Below are positions 7,859-16,134 of a stretch of 64,000 nt of DNA, piece after piece. This DNA comes from Virgisporangium aurantiacum (GTDB taxonomy: Bacteria > Actinomycetota > Actinomycetes > Mycobacteriales > Micromonosporaceae), in assembly GCF_016863635.1 (NCBI RefSeq), contig NZ_BOPG01000056.1, positions 80,061 to 144,060 on the forward strand, given 5' to 3'. The position numbers were made by a program, and so were the translations under genes. The notes under the pieces are model-generated. The model saw only the letters and a program-made list of their open reading frames with translations, was not told the DNA's origin and made no database searches. Position 1 is the stretch's first letter. The number at the start of each line of letters is the position of its first letter.

Positions 7859-9513
7859 TGTGCCTCCAGGTACCGGTGCACCAGCGTCACCGCCATCGCG
7901 CCCTCGCCGACGGCCGAGGCCACCCGCTTGACCGAATTCGACCGTACGTCGCCCGCCGCGAAGATCCCGGGCACGCTGGTCTCCAGGTGGTACGGGTCGC
8001 GGTCGCGGTCCCAGCCGCTCGGCCGCTTCCCGTCGAGCATCAGGTCGGGACCGGTGCAGACGAACCCGCGCGAGTCACGGGCGACGGCGTCGCCGAGCCA
8101 GTCGGTGCGCGGCTCGGCGCCGATGAACACGAACATGTAGCCGGCCTCGACCCGGTCGTGGGTGCCGTCGTTCGAGCAGCGCAGCGTCAGCGACTCCAGC
8201 CGCCCGTCGCCGTGCGCGCCGACCACCTCGGTGCAGGTGCGCACGCTGACGTTCTCGATCGCGCCGAGCTGCTGGATGAGGTAGTACGACATCGAGCGCT
8301 CCAGCGACTCGCCCCGGATCACGATCGTGACGCTGCGGGCGTACTGCGAGAAGAACACCGCCGCCTGCCCGGCCGAGTTGGCCCCGCCGACGATGTACAC
8401 GTCGCTGTCCTTGCACGCGGCCCCTTCGGTGACCGTGGAGCCGTAGTAGACGCCGCGCCCGGTGAGGTCGGCGGCGCCCGGGCACTGCAACGGCCGGTAC
8501 GACACACCCGTCGCGAGGATCACGGTGTGCGCGGAGATCTCACTGCCGTCGCCGAACCGCACGACCCGGGCCGAGCCCCGCGCCTCGATCGCGGTGACGT
8601 CGCGCGTGGTGAGCATCTCGGCGCCGAGCCGGCCGGCCTGCCGGCGCGCCCGCTCGGTGAGCTGCGAGCCCGACACGCCGTCGGGGAAGCCAAGGTAGTT
8701 CTCGATCCGCGAGCTCTGGCCGGCCTGGCCGCCGGTCGCCCGCCGTTCGAGCAGCACCGTGCGCAGGCCCTCCGACGCCCCGTACACGGCGGCGCCGAGG
8801 CCCGCCGGCCCGCCGCCGACGATCACGAGGTCGTAGAAGTCCTGGCTGGCCTCGGTCGAGAGGCCCACGGCCGCGGCCAGTTCCGCCTTGGACGGAGCGG
8901 CGAGGGGACGCCCATCAGCGGTGACGATCAACGGGACCGCTTCCCGGCCGACGCCCGCGGCGTCGAGCAGCCGCTGGCCCTCCGGGTCGTCGACGGTGAA
9001 CCACCGGTACGGCACCAGGTTGGCGGCGAGGAAGTCGCGCAGTTTCCACGACGGCGCGCTCAGCCGGTGCCCGACCACCTTGATCTCCGACACCTCGCGG
9101 TCGGGGGCCGCCTTCCACGCCTCGACGAGCGCGTCGACCACCGGGTACAGCTTCTCCTCCGGCGGGTCCCACGGCTTGAGCAGGTAGTGGTCGACGTCGA
9201 CCACGTTGATGGCCTGGATCGCGGCGTCGGTGTCGGCGTACGCGGTGAGCAGCGCCCGCCGGGCGTTCGGGAACAGGTCCATCGCCTGTTCGAGGAACTC
9301 GATGCCGCTCATCTGGGGCATGCGGTAGTCGGCGAGCAGCACGGCCACCCGTCCGCCGCGCAGCTTGATCTCACGCAGGGCGGCCAGCCCCTCGTCGCCG
9401 GACGACGCCCGGACGATCTGGAACTGTTCGCCGTACTTGCGCCGAAGATCGCGGGCGACCGCCCGGGAAACGGCGGGATCGTCGTCGACGGTGAGCATCG
9501 CCGGACGGCTCAA
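7855..9513 (-). CDS. Response regulator fused to thioredoxin reductase-like flavoprotein
   Basis: The N-terminal REC domain (about 1-125) has the acidic pair (LTVDDDPA), phosphoacceptor Asp (VLLADYRMP) and conserved Thr/Lys (LLTAYA, YLLKPW). A short glutaredoxin-like region follows (~150-225), then a two-domain FAD/NADPH oxidoreductase (VIVGGGPAGLGAAVYGASEG for FAD; YIVGGANSAGQAA for NADPH). Where thioredoxin reductase has its CxxC, this protein reads GVYYGSTVTEG, so the redox dithiol is missing. I chose TTG at 9513 because GGAGG lies 7 nt upstream; an in-frame ATG at 9573 has no such site. It is the first gene of a coupled pair with the cNMP-domain kinase, which suggests phosphorylation-controlled redox signalling. 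Confidence 0.9.
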   Translation of the reverse strand: MSRPAMLTVDDDPAVSRAVARDLRRKYGEQFQIVRASSGDEGLAALREIKLRGGRVAVLLADYRMPQMSGIEFLEQAMDLFPNARRALLTAYADTDAAIQAINVVDVDHYLLKPWDPPEEKLYPVVDALVEAWKAAPDREVSEIKVVGHRLSAPSWKLRDFLAANLVPYRWFTVDDPEGQRLLDAAGVGREAVPLIVTADGRPLAAPSKAELAAAVGLSTEASQDFYDLVIVGGGPAGLGAAVYGASEGLRTVLLERRATGGQAGQSSRIENYLGFPDGVSGSQLTERARRQAGRLGAEMLTTRDVTAIEARGSARVVRFGDGSEISAHTVILATGVSYRPLQCPGAADLTGRGVYYGSTVTEGAACKDSDVYIVGGANSAGQAAVFFSQYARSVTIVIRGESLERSMSYYLIQQLGAIENVSVRTCTEVVGAHGDGRLESLTLRCSNDGTHDRVEAGYMFVFIGAEPRTDWLGDAVARDSRGFVCTGPDLMLDGKRPSGWDRDRDPYHLETSVPGIFAAGDVRSNSVKRVASAVGEGAMAVTLVHRYLEAQ

Positions 9514-9712
9514 AGGGGGGCCTCCTCCATGTGCAGGCAGGGCCAGTCTCCCCCGCTCCGGGTCGATCGACAACCGACCTCTGATGGGCTATTTGCTGTG
9601 ATTTGCTGATAGACGGATGAATTACCCCGAAACTGCAACGAAGCCTCGCTCGTTGGGATTAGCTATTCCCGGGCGTTCGAAACGGGCGCACATTACGGGG
9701 AAGGGCAACAAA

Positions 9713-9973
9713 GTGAAGCGGAAGATCCTCCGGGCAGTCAGCGTCGCCGCCATCACGGGCGCCGGCCTGTTCGCTTTCAGCGCACCGGCCGCGGCGCACG
9801 GCGGCGGCTGGGGCGGCGGCGGCATGTACTCGGGCTTCAACGCCGGGTTCTTCAACGGAAACCAGTACTCGTCGGTGTACCAGAGCCCGACCAGCATCTG
9901 CGGCAACTCGATCGCGATCTTCGGGTTCGCGTCGGCCGGCTGCCACGGCGGCGCCTACGCGATCAACTGGTAG
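9713..9973 (+). CDS. Chaplin-like small secreted protein A
   Basis: The 86-residue precursor starts at GTG (MKRKILRAVSVAAITGAGLF) with a GGGGAAGGG site just upstream. It has a signal peptide cut near SAPAAAHG, a Gly-rich stretch, then NGNQYSSVYQSPTSICGN followed by SIAIFGFASAGC. The GN...CGNxIxIxG...C pattern resembles the short chaplins of Streptomyces, which assemble into amyloid-like surface films. The two cysteines are 13 residues apart, against about 17 in classical chaplins. An ATG at 9617 would add 32 residues before the signal peptide and is less likely. A terminator and a paralogue follow. Confidence 0.75.
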   Translation: MKRKILRAVSVAAITGAGLFAFSAPAAAHGGGWGGGGMYSGFNAGFFNGNQYSSVYQSPTSICGNSIAIFGFASAGCHGGAYAINW

Positions 9974-9994
9974 GACCGCACGGCCAAGCACGCT

Positions 9995-10045
9995 GGGCGC
10001 CCATCCCCGTCACCCGGGTGATGGGCGCCCGGTCCGTTTTTCAGC
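9995..10045 (+). terminator. Intrinsic terminator after chaplin-like gene A
   Basis: Perfect 11-nt arms (9995-10005 GGGCGCCCATC; 10020-10030) enclose an inner CACCCGGGTG dyad and are followed by TTTTTC. It separates the two chaplin-like genes, so they are probably transcribed separately or with attenuation. Confidence 0.85.
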
Positions 10046-10067
10046 TCTCCCGGAAGGACCGCACATC

Positions 10068-10388
10068 ATGAAGCGACAGATTCTCCGGCTGTCAGGCGTC
10101 GCCGCGATCGCGGCCGGCGGGCTGCTGTTGGCTCCGGTCGGCATGGCGCAGGCCGACGCCAACGGCAACCGGTTCACCCACATCTACCAGCGTTCGACCG
10201 TGGTCTGCGGCAACGCGATCGCGATCCATGCGGTCGTGCTGACCCACTGCGACGGATCGGCCCGCACGCACGACGTCGACCTCGACGGCCTCGACGGCCT
10301 CTTCGACCTGGACCTCGACTTCACCGGCGACAACGTCGACGACGACGCCGGCCAGTGGTTCCACATCGACTCCCGCACCTGGAGCTGA
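10068..10388 (+). CDS. Chaplin-like small secreted protein B with acidic tail
   Basis: The 106-residue precursor has a signal peptide (MKRQILRLSGVAAIAAGGLLLAPVGMAQAD) and the same core as its neighbour: NGNRFTHIYQRSTVVCGN followed by AIAIHAVVLTHC, again with 13 residues between cysteines. A ~45-residue C-terminal tail is very rich in Asp and Leu (DLDGLDGLFDLDLDF), which the upstream paralogue lacks. GGAAGGA lies 9 nt before the ATG. Surface assembly, perhaps with cation binding by the tail, is inference. Confidence 0.75.
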   Translation: MKRQILRLSGVAAIAAGGLLLAPVGMAQADANGNRFTHIYQRSTVVCGNAIAIHAVVLTHCDGSARTHDVDLDGLDGLFDLDLDFTGDNVDDDAGQWFHIDSRTWS

Positions 10389-10443
10389 GACCCGCGCGAG
10401 TTGGCGGATGTCTCGAGGGTGCGCCGCGACGGAGCATCGGTCA

Positions 10444-10710
10444 GTGCCCCGCGTCAACCTTCACACGATGCGGTGCGAAGCCCTCTTCGCATCGTCGATA
10501 CGCCGATCCGACCATCCCAGCCCGGAAAACGTACGGGAAGCGATCGAACACTCGCTCCGCGTACTCGGTGCCCGTGGCTGCGCCGCCTGGGTCGCACAGG
10601 CCTACGGCGACTTCCCGGAGGCCGCGGTCACGCGGATGCACTGGGTGCAGAACCTCGTGGCCGAGGCCTTCGTCGAGAACGACCACTACTGGGAACCGCC
10701 GACCCGCTGA
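10444..10710 (+). CDS. Small conserved actinobacterial protein of unknown function
   Basis: The ~88-residue soluble protein contains MRCEALFASSIRRSD, then a helical segment VREAIEHSLRVLGARGCAAWVAQAYGDFPEAAVTRMHWVQ. This matches my memory of a widespread small Streptomyces family with no known role. The start is uncertain: GTG at 10444 has GGAG 8 nt upstream and is chosen; ATG at 10408 and ATG at 10468 are in frame. It has no export signal, unlike its neighbours. Confidence 0.6.
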   Translation: MPRVNLHTMRCEALFASSIRRSDHPSPENVREAIEHSLRVLGARGCAAWVAQAYGDFPEAAVTRMHWVQNLVAEAFVENDHYWEPPTR

Positions 10711-10823
10711 TTCGCCGACCCACTGCATCGCCAGGCTGCCGGTGAAGGGAAGCGCCGGCCGGCCCGCCGGTGCCGGGAACCCCGCACGCCGCCGCGGTGT
10801 CCACCTCGTGGAGGTGGGCAACG

Positions 10824-11495
10824 ATGAGACTGATCCGCGCGGCGGCCGCTCTTCTGACGGTTCTCGGCGCCGGCATGGCCGGTGCGATCCTCGGCGCAGG
10901 GCCGGCCTACGCCGGTAACTGGGCGACCACGGTGCTCGACCCGGTGCCCGACCGGTTCGAGCCGGGCCGGTCCTACACGATCGGGTTCTGGGTGCTGCAG
11001 CACGGTTCGCACCCGTACGAGGGCACCCTCGACCCGGTGGCGCTCCAGCTGGTGGTCCCGGGCGGCGCCACCACCACGTTCACGGGGATCGCGCTGCCCG
11101 AGCCGGCGCACTACGTCACCACGATCTACCTGCCGGCCGCGGGCGCCTACACGCTGGTCGGCCTGCAGGGCGACTTCCAGCCGTACCGGGTGGGCACGCT
11201 CGCCGCGCCCGGCGCCCTGATCGCGCTGCCGGTGCCGACGCCGATGGAGATGCCCGCGGACCAACTGCCGTGGAAAGAGATCCGCCCACCGACCATGCCG
11301 GTCGACGCCGACCGCAACCCGTTCGACGAGACGGCGACGAACGCCCCCGCCGCGAGAACCACCGCCGCCGCACCCGAAACGACGCCAGCGGCGTCCGAAA
11401 GCAGGCGTCCGACCACGACGGTGCTGATCGCCCTCGCGGGCCTCGCGGTGGTCTTCGGCGTCCTCCTCTACCGCCGGCGCCGCCCTGCCCGGTGA
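10824..11495 (+). CDS. Surface-anchored protein with a single Ig-like (FixH/YtkA-like) domain
   Basis: The 223-residue protein has a signal peptide (MRLIRAAAALLTVLGAGMAGAILGAGPAYAG). A ~110-residue beta-rich domain follows (RFEPGRSYTIGFWVLQHGSHPYEG... AAGAYTLVGLQGD), then a Pro/Ala/Thr-rich stalk (~145-190) and a C-terminal transmembrane anchor ending in RRRRPAR. The domain is reminiscent of FixH/YtkA-type folds seen in envelope proteins linked to copper or oxidases, but no metal ligands stand out. A GGAGGTGGG site precedes the ATG. It may form a surface cluster with the chaplin-like genes upstream. Confidence 0.65.
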   Translation: MRLIRAAAALLTVLGAGMAGAILGAGPAYAGNWATTVLDPVPDRFEPGRSYTIGFWVLQHGSHPYEGTLDPVALQLVVPGGATTTFTGIALPEPAHYVTTIYLPAAGAYTLVGLQGDFQPYRVGTLAAPGALIALPVPTPMEMPADQLPWKEIRPPTMPVDADRNPFDETATNAPAARTTAAAPETTPAASESRRPTTTVLIALAGLAVVFGVLLYRRRRPAR

Positions 11496-11616
11496 ACCGG
11501 CATCCCATGCCGACACCCTTCGGTAACGTATTGGCCATCTTCTATTGATCGTGGCGCCGGGCCGGATGACCATTGGTGTCCGGCTGTATTCCATGCGCAC
11601 CATGGGAGGCGCCAAC

Positions 11617-13095
11617 ATGTCAGTCCAACTCGGAAAGACCCGTCCCCCGCTCGCGGTCGACGACCTGCCGCAACCGGAAGAGGTCTTCAAGGTCCCCCGC
11701 CTGGGATGGGTGCAGATCATCAAGTTCGCGATCGGGCCGAGCCTGATCGCCCTCGGCATCTCGATCGGCAGCGGCGAATGGCTGCTCGGCCCGCAGGCGG
11801 TGGGCCAGTACGGCTTCATCGGGGTCGGCTGGGTCATCACCGTCTCGGCCGTCCTGCAGACGTTCTACAACGTGGAGATCGCCCGCAACGTCATGGCCAC
11901 CGGTGAGGCGCCGGTGGTCGCGTGGGGACGCGTTCCACCCGGCGTCCTGCTCTGGGTGCCGCTGTCGGTGTTCGTCGTCATCTTCGCGTTCATCGCCGGT
12001 GGCTGGGCGGCCTCGGCCGGGCAGGGCGTGTACGCGCTCGTGCACGGCGAGGTGGCGCCCAGCGGCGCGGAGGAGCCCCGGATCTGGGCGATCGCGTTGC
12101 TGGTGCTGGTCTTCCTCATCACGGTGGCCGCGCGGCGCATCAGCCGCTCGCTGGAACTGGCGAACTGGCTGATGGTCGGCACGATCCTCGTCGGCCTCGT
12201 GCTCATCGACCTGTTCGTGGTGCCGTTCTCCGTGTGGTGGGACGGCATCCGCGGCTTCGTCACCCCGGCGCTGCCGCCCGAGGGCATCACCGCGACCCAA
12301 CTCGGCGGGCTCGCCGGGTTCACCGCGCTCGCGTCGGGCCTCAACTGGTACGTGATGGGCCACTACCGCGACAAGGGTTACGGCATGGGCTACCGCACCG
12401 GCTACATCTCCGGGATGCGGGGCGAACGGCCGGAACTGAAGGCGGTCGGGGTGACGTTCCCCGACGACCAGGCCAACACGTCGATGTGGAAGCGGTGGTA
12501 CCGCCTGCTCCTGCTCGACCAGTGGGTGGTGTTCTTCATCGGGGCGATGCTCGGCATGCTGCTGCCGACGATCCTGATGGCGCACGCCGTCGAGGTCTCG
12601 GGCGAGAAGCCGACGCCCGCCACCGTGCCGACGTTCGTCGCCGGCGTGCTCGACGAGGAGTACGGGCGGCCGATGTTCTACATCGCGCTGATTCTCGGCG
12701 TGCTGATCCTCTTCAGCACGCAACTCGGCATCTTCGAGGGCATGGTGCGGGTGACCACCGACGCGGCACACGGCACCAGCCCGCGGTTGCGGAAACTCAT
12801 CGAGGGTGACCCGCGCCGCTTCTACTACCCGTTCATGCTGTTCCTGATCGTCGTGATCGCCGTGGTGCTGCACCAGGCGCTACCGGTGAACCTCGTGCAG
12901 TGGTCGGCGAACATGTCGAACCTCGGCGCGCTCATCTACCCGTTCCTGTTGATGTACCTCAACAGCAGGCTGCCGAAGCCGGCCCGGCCGCGGCCGTGGC
13001 ACTACGTCATCCTCGTTCTGAACGTGCTGTTCTTCGGCTTCTTCTTCGTCAACTTCGTCGCCGATCTCGTCGGCGACCCGCTCATCACTTTCTGA
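11617..13095 (+). CDS. Nramp-related multi-spanning transporter with altered metal motifs
   Basis: The 492-residue protein has about 11-12 transmembrane helices. The first helix, IKFAIGPSLIALGISIGSGEWLLGP, and the overall LeuT-like arrangement resemble Nramp divalent-metal transporters. The canonical DPGN of helix 1 is replaced by IGSGEW, and helix 6 has no MPH motif (the nearby text is NWYVMGHYRDKG). Metal transport is therefore doubtful and another solute is possible. The ATG at 11617 has GGGAGG 7 nt upstream; an in-frame ORF start at 11545 is not supported by such a site. It converges on a methyltransferase gene 3 nt away. Confidence 0.75.
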   Translation: MSVQLGKTRPPLAVDDLPQPEEVFKVPRLGWVQIIKFAIGPSLIALGISIGSGEWLLGPQAVGQYGFIGVGWVITVSAVLQTFYNVEIARNVMATGEAPVVAWGRVPPGVLLWVPLSVFVVIFAFIAGGWAASAGQGVYALVHGEVAPSGAEEPRIWAIALLVLVFLITVAARRISRSLELANWLMVGTILVGLVLIDLFVVPFSVWWDGIRGFVTPALPPEGITATQLGGLAGFTALASGLNWYVMGHYRDKGYGMGYRTGYISGMRGERPELKAVGVTFPDDQANTSMWKRWYRLLLLDQWVVFFIGAMLGMLLPTILMAHAVEVSGEKPTPATVPTFVAGVLDEEYGRPMFYIALILGVLILFSTQLGIFEGMVRVTTDAAHGTSPRLRKLIEGDPRRFYYPFMLFLIVVIAVVLHQALPVNLVQWSANMSNLGALIYPFLLMYLNSRLPKPARPRPWHYVILVLNVLFFGFFFVNFVADLVGDPLITF

Positions 13096-13098
13096 GCA

Positions 13099-13902
13099 TC
13101 ATTTTTCGAGCACGCCGGTCTGAACCACCACCGTGACGTGTTCGACGAACCGGGTGCGCGGCGCCAACGCGGCGCGCACCCGGCCGGCGAAGTCGTTGCG
13201 CCGCACGGGATCCGCAACGTCCTTTGTGGACATCGCGGAGAACATGAGGCCGACGATCCCCTCGACGTCGAGATCGGCCTCGTACTCCACCCGCGTCTCG
13301 CCGGCCTCGTAACCGGCGTCGACCATCGCCGCGCGGTAGCCCGCCCGCGACTCCTCGTCGGTACCGCACGCCCACCCGACGTCCTTGCCCGTCCACTCCG
13401 CCAGCACCGCGCGCAGCGTGCGCGACCAGTCGCTCGCCTGCAACCACAACGGATCGCCGTTGGTGACGACGGCCACTCCCCCGCCGTCCCGGAGAAGAGC
13501 CCGCGCCGACGCGAACAGCGCACGGTGGTCCATCCAGTGGATGGCGGTCGCGGCCGTGACGGCCGCGACCGCGCCGGGCCCGAGCAACGCGGCCAGCGTC
13601 GGCAGGTCACTGTCGAAACCCATCATCCAGGACGCGGTGCGCACGCCCCGCTCGCGCGCGGTCGCCGCCGCGAGGCGCAACATGTCGGGCTCCGGATCGA
13701 CGCCGACCACCGCGCGGAGGCGCTCCGCCAACGGAAGCGTCAACTGGCCGGTGCCGCAGCCGAGATCGACCGCCACGTCGGTGCGGTCGAGCCCGAACGC
13801 CTCGGCCAACGCGTCGACGACGGGCGGCGGATAGCCGCGCCGGAACCGCGCGTAGTTCTCGGCGACCTCGCCGCTGAATCCCCTGCGAGCCGGTTCGGTC
13901 AT
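13099..13902 (-). CDS. Class I SAM-dependent methyltransferase
   Basis: The ~267-residue soluble enzyme has motif I VAVDLGCGTGQLTLPLAERL (about 43-62) and the acidic loop VVGVDPEPDMLR (~70), then the AIHWMDHRALF region typical of type-11 methyltransferases. The substrate is unknown. The start is uncertain: ATG at 13902 (MTEPARRGFSGEVAENYARF) aligns with family N-termini; ATG codons at 13914 and further upstream are in frame but would run into the divergent gene that starts at 13976. Confidence 0.82.
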   Translation of the reverse strand: MTEPARRGFSGEVAENYARFRRGYPPPVVDALAEAFGLDRTDVAVDLGCGTGQLTLPLAERLRAVVGVDPEPDMLRLAAATARERGVRTASWMMGFDSDLPTLAALLGPGAVAAVTAATAIHWMDHRALFASARALLRDGGGVAVVTNGDPLWLQASDWSRTLRAVLAEWTGKDVGWACGTDEESRAGYRAAMVDAGYEAGETRVEYEADLDVEGIVGLMFSAMSTKDVADPVRRNDFAGRVRAALAPRTRFVEHVTVVVQTGVLEK

Positions 13903-13975
13903 CGCACCATCCATCGCACCATCGTGTCGGCCGGATCCGTTGCGGGCCAGAGGTTGCGCCGTAAGCTGATTCTCC

Positions 13976-14845
13976 ATGACGGACTTCCCGGTTCCCGGCA
14001 CCGGAACGCCGGTCGTCGTGGCGGCGGCGCCGGCCGCCGGCCCCGGATTCTGGGCCGGCGCGCCGAGCGCGGCGCTCGACGACGACGGTACCTACGTGCT
14101 CGCCTACCGCGTACGCAACGGGCACGACGGCCTCGACCAGACCGTCGTCGCCCGCTCGCCCGACGGCGAGACCTTCACGACGGTGGCGGTGCTCGACGGC
14201 CGCCGGTTCGGCGCCAACTGGATGGAGCGTCCCGCTCTCGTGAAGGTCGCGCCGGACCGGTGGCGGATGTGGGTCTGCATGGGCAGCCCGGTCGACGATC
14301 CCGCCAGCAAGCGGTGGTGGATCGAGTCGCTGGAGGCCGCCGACCCGGCAGGGTTCGCCGACGCACCCGCCCAGCCCGGGTTTCCCGGCGACGACCTGAA
14401 CGCGGTGAAGGACCCGTTCATCCGCCTCGTCGACGGCCGCTACCACGCCTGGATCTGCTGCCACCTCCTCGACCTTCCGGGCGAGGAGGACCGGATGAAC
14501 ACCGCCTACGCCACGAGCGACGACGGCCTCGCGTGGCAGTGGCACGGCACCGTCCTCGAAGGACGGACGGGCGAGTGGGACGCCCGTGGCGCGCGCGTCA
14601 CCACCGTGCTGCCCGACGGCCGGGCCGCCTACGACGGGCGGGCCAGCGCGGCGGAGAACTGGTTCGAGCGCAGCGGGATCGCCGCGCCGGATGGATCCGG
14701 ACTCGCGGCCGTGCCCGGCACGCCTGTCACCGACGTGCGGTACCTGGAGGCGGTGCCGTTGCCGGGCGGCGGTTACCGCATCTACTACGAGGCCCGGCTG
14801 CCCGACGAGAGCCACGAACTGCGTACCGAACTCGTCAGGCCGTAA
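13976..14845 (+). CDS. Five-bladed beta-propeller glycosidase-like protein
   Basis: The 289-residue protein has repeated blade-like segments (GPGFWAGAPSAALDDDGTYV, WMERPALVKV, NAVKDPFIRL, NTAYATSDDGLAWQWHG, YLEAVPLPGGGYRIYYEA). These are reminiscent of GH43/GH130/GH32-type propellers. WMERPAL and VKDPFI place acidic residues where such enzymes carry catalytic or ligand-binding groups. No signal peptide is present, so it acts in the cytoplasm. The substrate is unknown and catalysis is inference. Its last 11 bases overlap the convergent HTH_42 gene. Confidence 0.6.
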   Translation: MTDFPVPGTGTPVVVAAAPAAGPGFWAGAPSAALDDDGTYVLAYRVRNGHDGLDQTVVARSPDGETFTTVAVLDGRRFGANWMERPALVKVAPDRWRMWVCMGSPVDDPASKRWWIESLEAADPAGFADAPAQPGFPGDDLNAVKDPFIRLVDGRYHAWICCHLLDLPGEEDRMNTAYATSDDGLAWQWHGTVLEGRTGEWDARGARVTTVLPDGRAAYDGRASAAENWFERSGIAAPDGSGLAAVPGTPVTDVRYLEAVPLPGGGYRIYYEARLPDESHELRTELVRP

Positions 14846-16025
14846 GTTCCTTCTCCAGCGGCGTCCGGAAGCGCGGGGTCACCCGCACCGGGCCGGTCCA
14901 CGCGGTGACGCCGGCCGCCGCCGTCTCCACCGCGGCGGCCGCCTCGGCACCGACGTCCTCCAGCAACCGCACCACGACCTCGCCGTCGCGGCGTTGGGCC
15001 CAGCCGCCGACGATCCGCCCGTCGCACCACACCGTCGGGCCGATGTTGCCGTTGCGGTCGAACAGGGGACCGGCATGCGGGCCGAGGAACCACGACCGCT
15101 CGGCCCAGCCCATCGGGGTCGGGTCGAGCCCGGGGAGCAGCGCGATCCACGGTTCCGGCGCGTCGGTGGCTGTGTCGGTATCGGGGCCGGGCAGCATCAC
15201 GCCGGGCGCGCCGTCGAGGTCGACCTCCTCGGGGCCGATCGCGGTGAGCGCCGCGCGTACCTGGCCGAGCGGCCAGCCCGTCCACCACTTGATGTCCGTG
15301 ACCGGTGCGGGCCCGAACGCGGCCAGCCACCGGCGCACCAGCTCCGCCCGCGCGTCCTCGACCGGCAGGTCGCCGACACCGCCCCGCACCCAGGTGTCGG
15401 CCGGCGCCCAGCGCCACTGCTGGCTGATCCAGGAGCCGCGCGGCCGGGTGCGCACGATGTGCCCGTCGAGCGACATCAGGTTGAGCACCCAGCTGGTGAT
15501 CTTCTGCGTGCCGCCGTACGACTTGTCGGCGGCCATCGAGATGGTCGCGTGCAGCCGTGGCTCGTCGGCCGCCAGTTCCGCGCCGGTCGCCTCGCCCCGC
15601 GCCAGCAACGCCCGCAACGTGCCGGCCTCCACGTCGGCGAGCCATTCGGCGCGGTCACTCGCCGGGAGGTCCAGGTGGTTGTCGGCCATCAGCTTGAGGT
15701 ACCGGCGGCGTTGCGTGGCGGCCACCGCGCGGCTCGCGGCCGCCTGCACCACCGGCGCCGACTCCACCGGCACCACGAACAGGGTGCGGCGCATCGCCAT
15801 CATCCGCAGCAGCGTGCGATCGTCGTACAGGGCCCGCTCGATACCGGACACGGTGACGTCGCGGACGCGGGCCTGCAGCGAGAGATACACCGTCGCCGGA
15901 TCGGTGGCGTGCAGCGCGACGACCGACCGGGTCGCGTCCTCCACAGTGGACGCACGGGAGGTCGCGGTGAGCCGGTGCAGACGGCCCAACCGGGCCCGCC
16001 GTTCGGCCGTACTGATCCGTCGCAT
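14835..16025 (-). CDS. Winged-helix HTH_42 protein (AlkZ/AlkX-type)
   Basis: The 396-residue protein shows the family signature near its N-terminus (VVALHATDPATVYLSLQARV), MRRTLFVVP around residue 80, and downstream winged-helix segments with WMISQQW-like and PTVWCDGRIVGGWA text. HTH_42 proteins include DNA glycosylases that unhook interstrand crosslinks (AlkZ) and alkylation-repair relatives (AlkX), often in actinomycetes. The glutamine-rich catalytic motif of AlkZ is not obvious (it reads LHATD), so the exact subfamily is open. GATAAT lies 7 nt before the ATG and no ribosome-binding site is visible, fitting a leaderless start. Confidence 0.75.
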   Translation of the reverse strand: MRRISTAERRARLGRLHRLTATSRASTVEDATRSVVALHATDPATVYLSLQARVRDVTVSGIERALYDDRTLLRMMAMRRTLFVVPVESAPVVQAAASRAVAATQRRRYLKLMADNHLDLPASDRAEWLADVEAGTLRALLARGEATGAELAADEPRLHATISMAADKSYGGTQKITSWVLNLMSLDGHIVRTRPRGSWISQQWRWAPADTWVRGGVGDLPVEDARAELVRRWLAAFGPAPVTDIKWWTGWPLGQVRAALTAIGPEEVDLDGAPGVMLPGPDTDTATDAPEPWIALLPGLDPTPMGWAERSWFLGPHAGPLFDRNGNIGPTVWCDGRIVGGWAQRRDGEVVVRLLEDVGAEAAAAVETAAAGVTAWTGPVRVTPRFRTPLEKELTA

Positions 16026-16134
16026 GCCACCGATTATCGCGATCGTTGCAGGTCGATGGGTTGACGGTCACCACCCGCATCGCCATACTTCGATCGAATC
16101 GGTCCTGCTAATGGGGGGCAGAACTGGAGGCGTC

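Noticed and set aside
13138..16134. Very long + strand frame leading into the M15 peptidase
   Set aside because: It runs antisense or out of frame over the methyltransferase, propeller and HTH_42 genes. Only the part after the ATG at 16135, with signal peptide and ribosome-binding site, is a gene.
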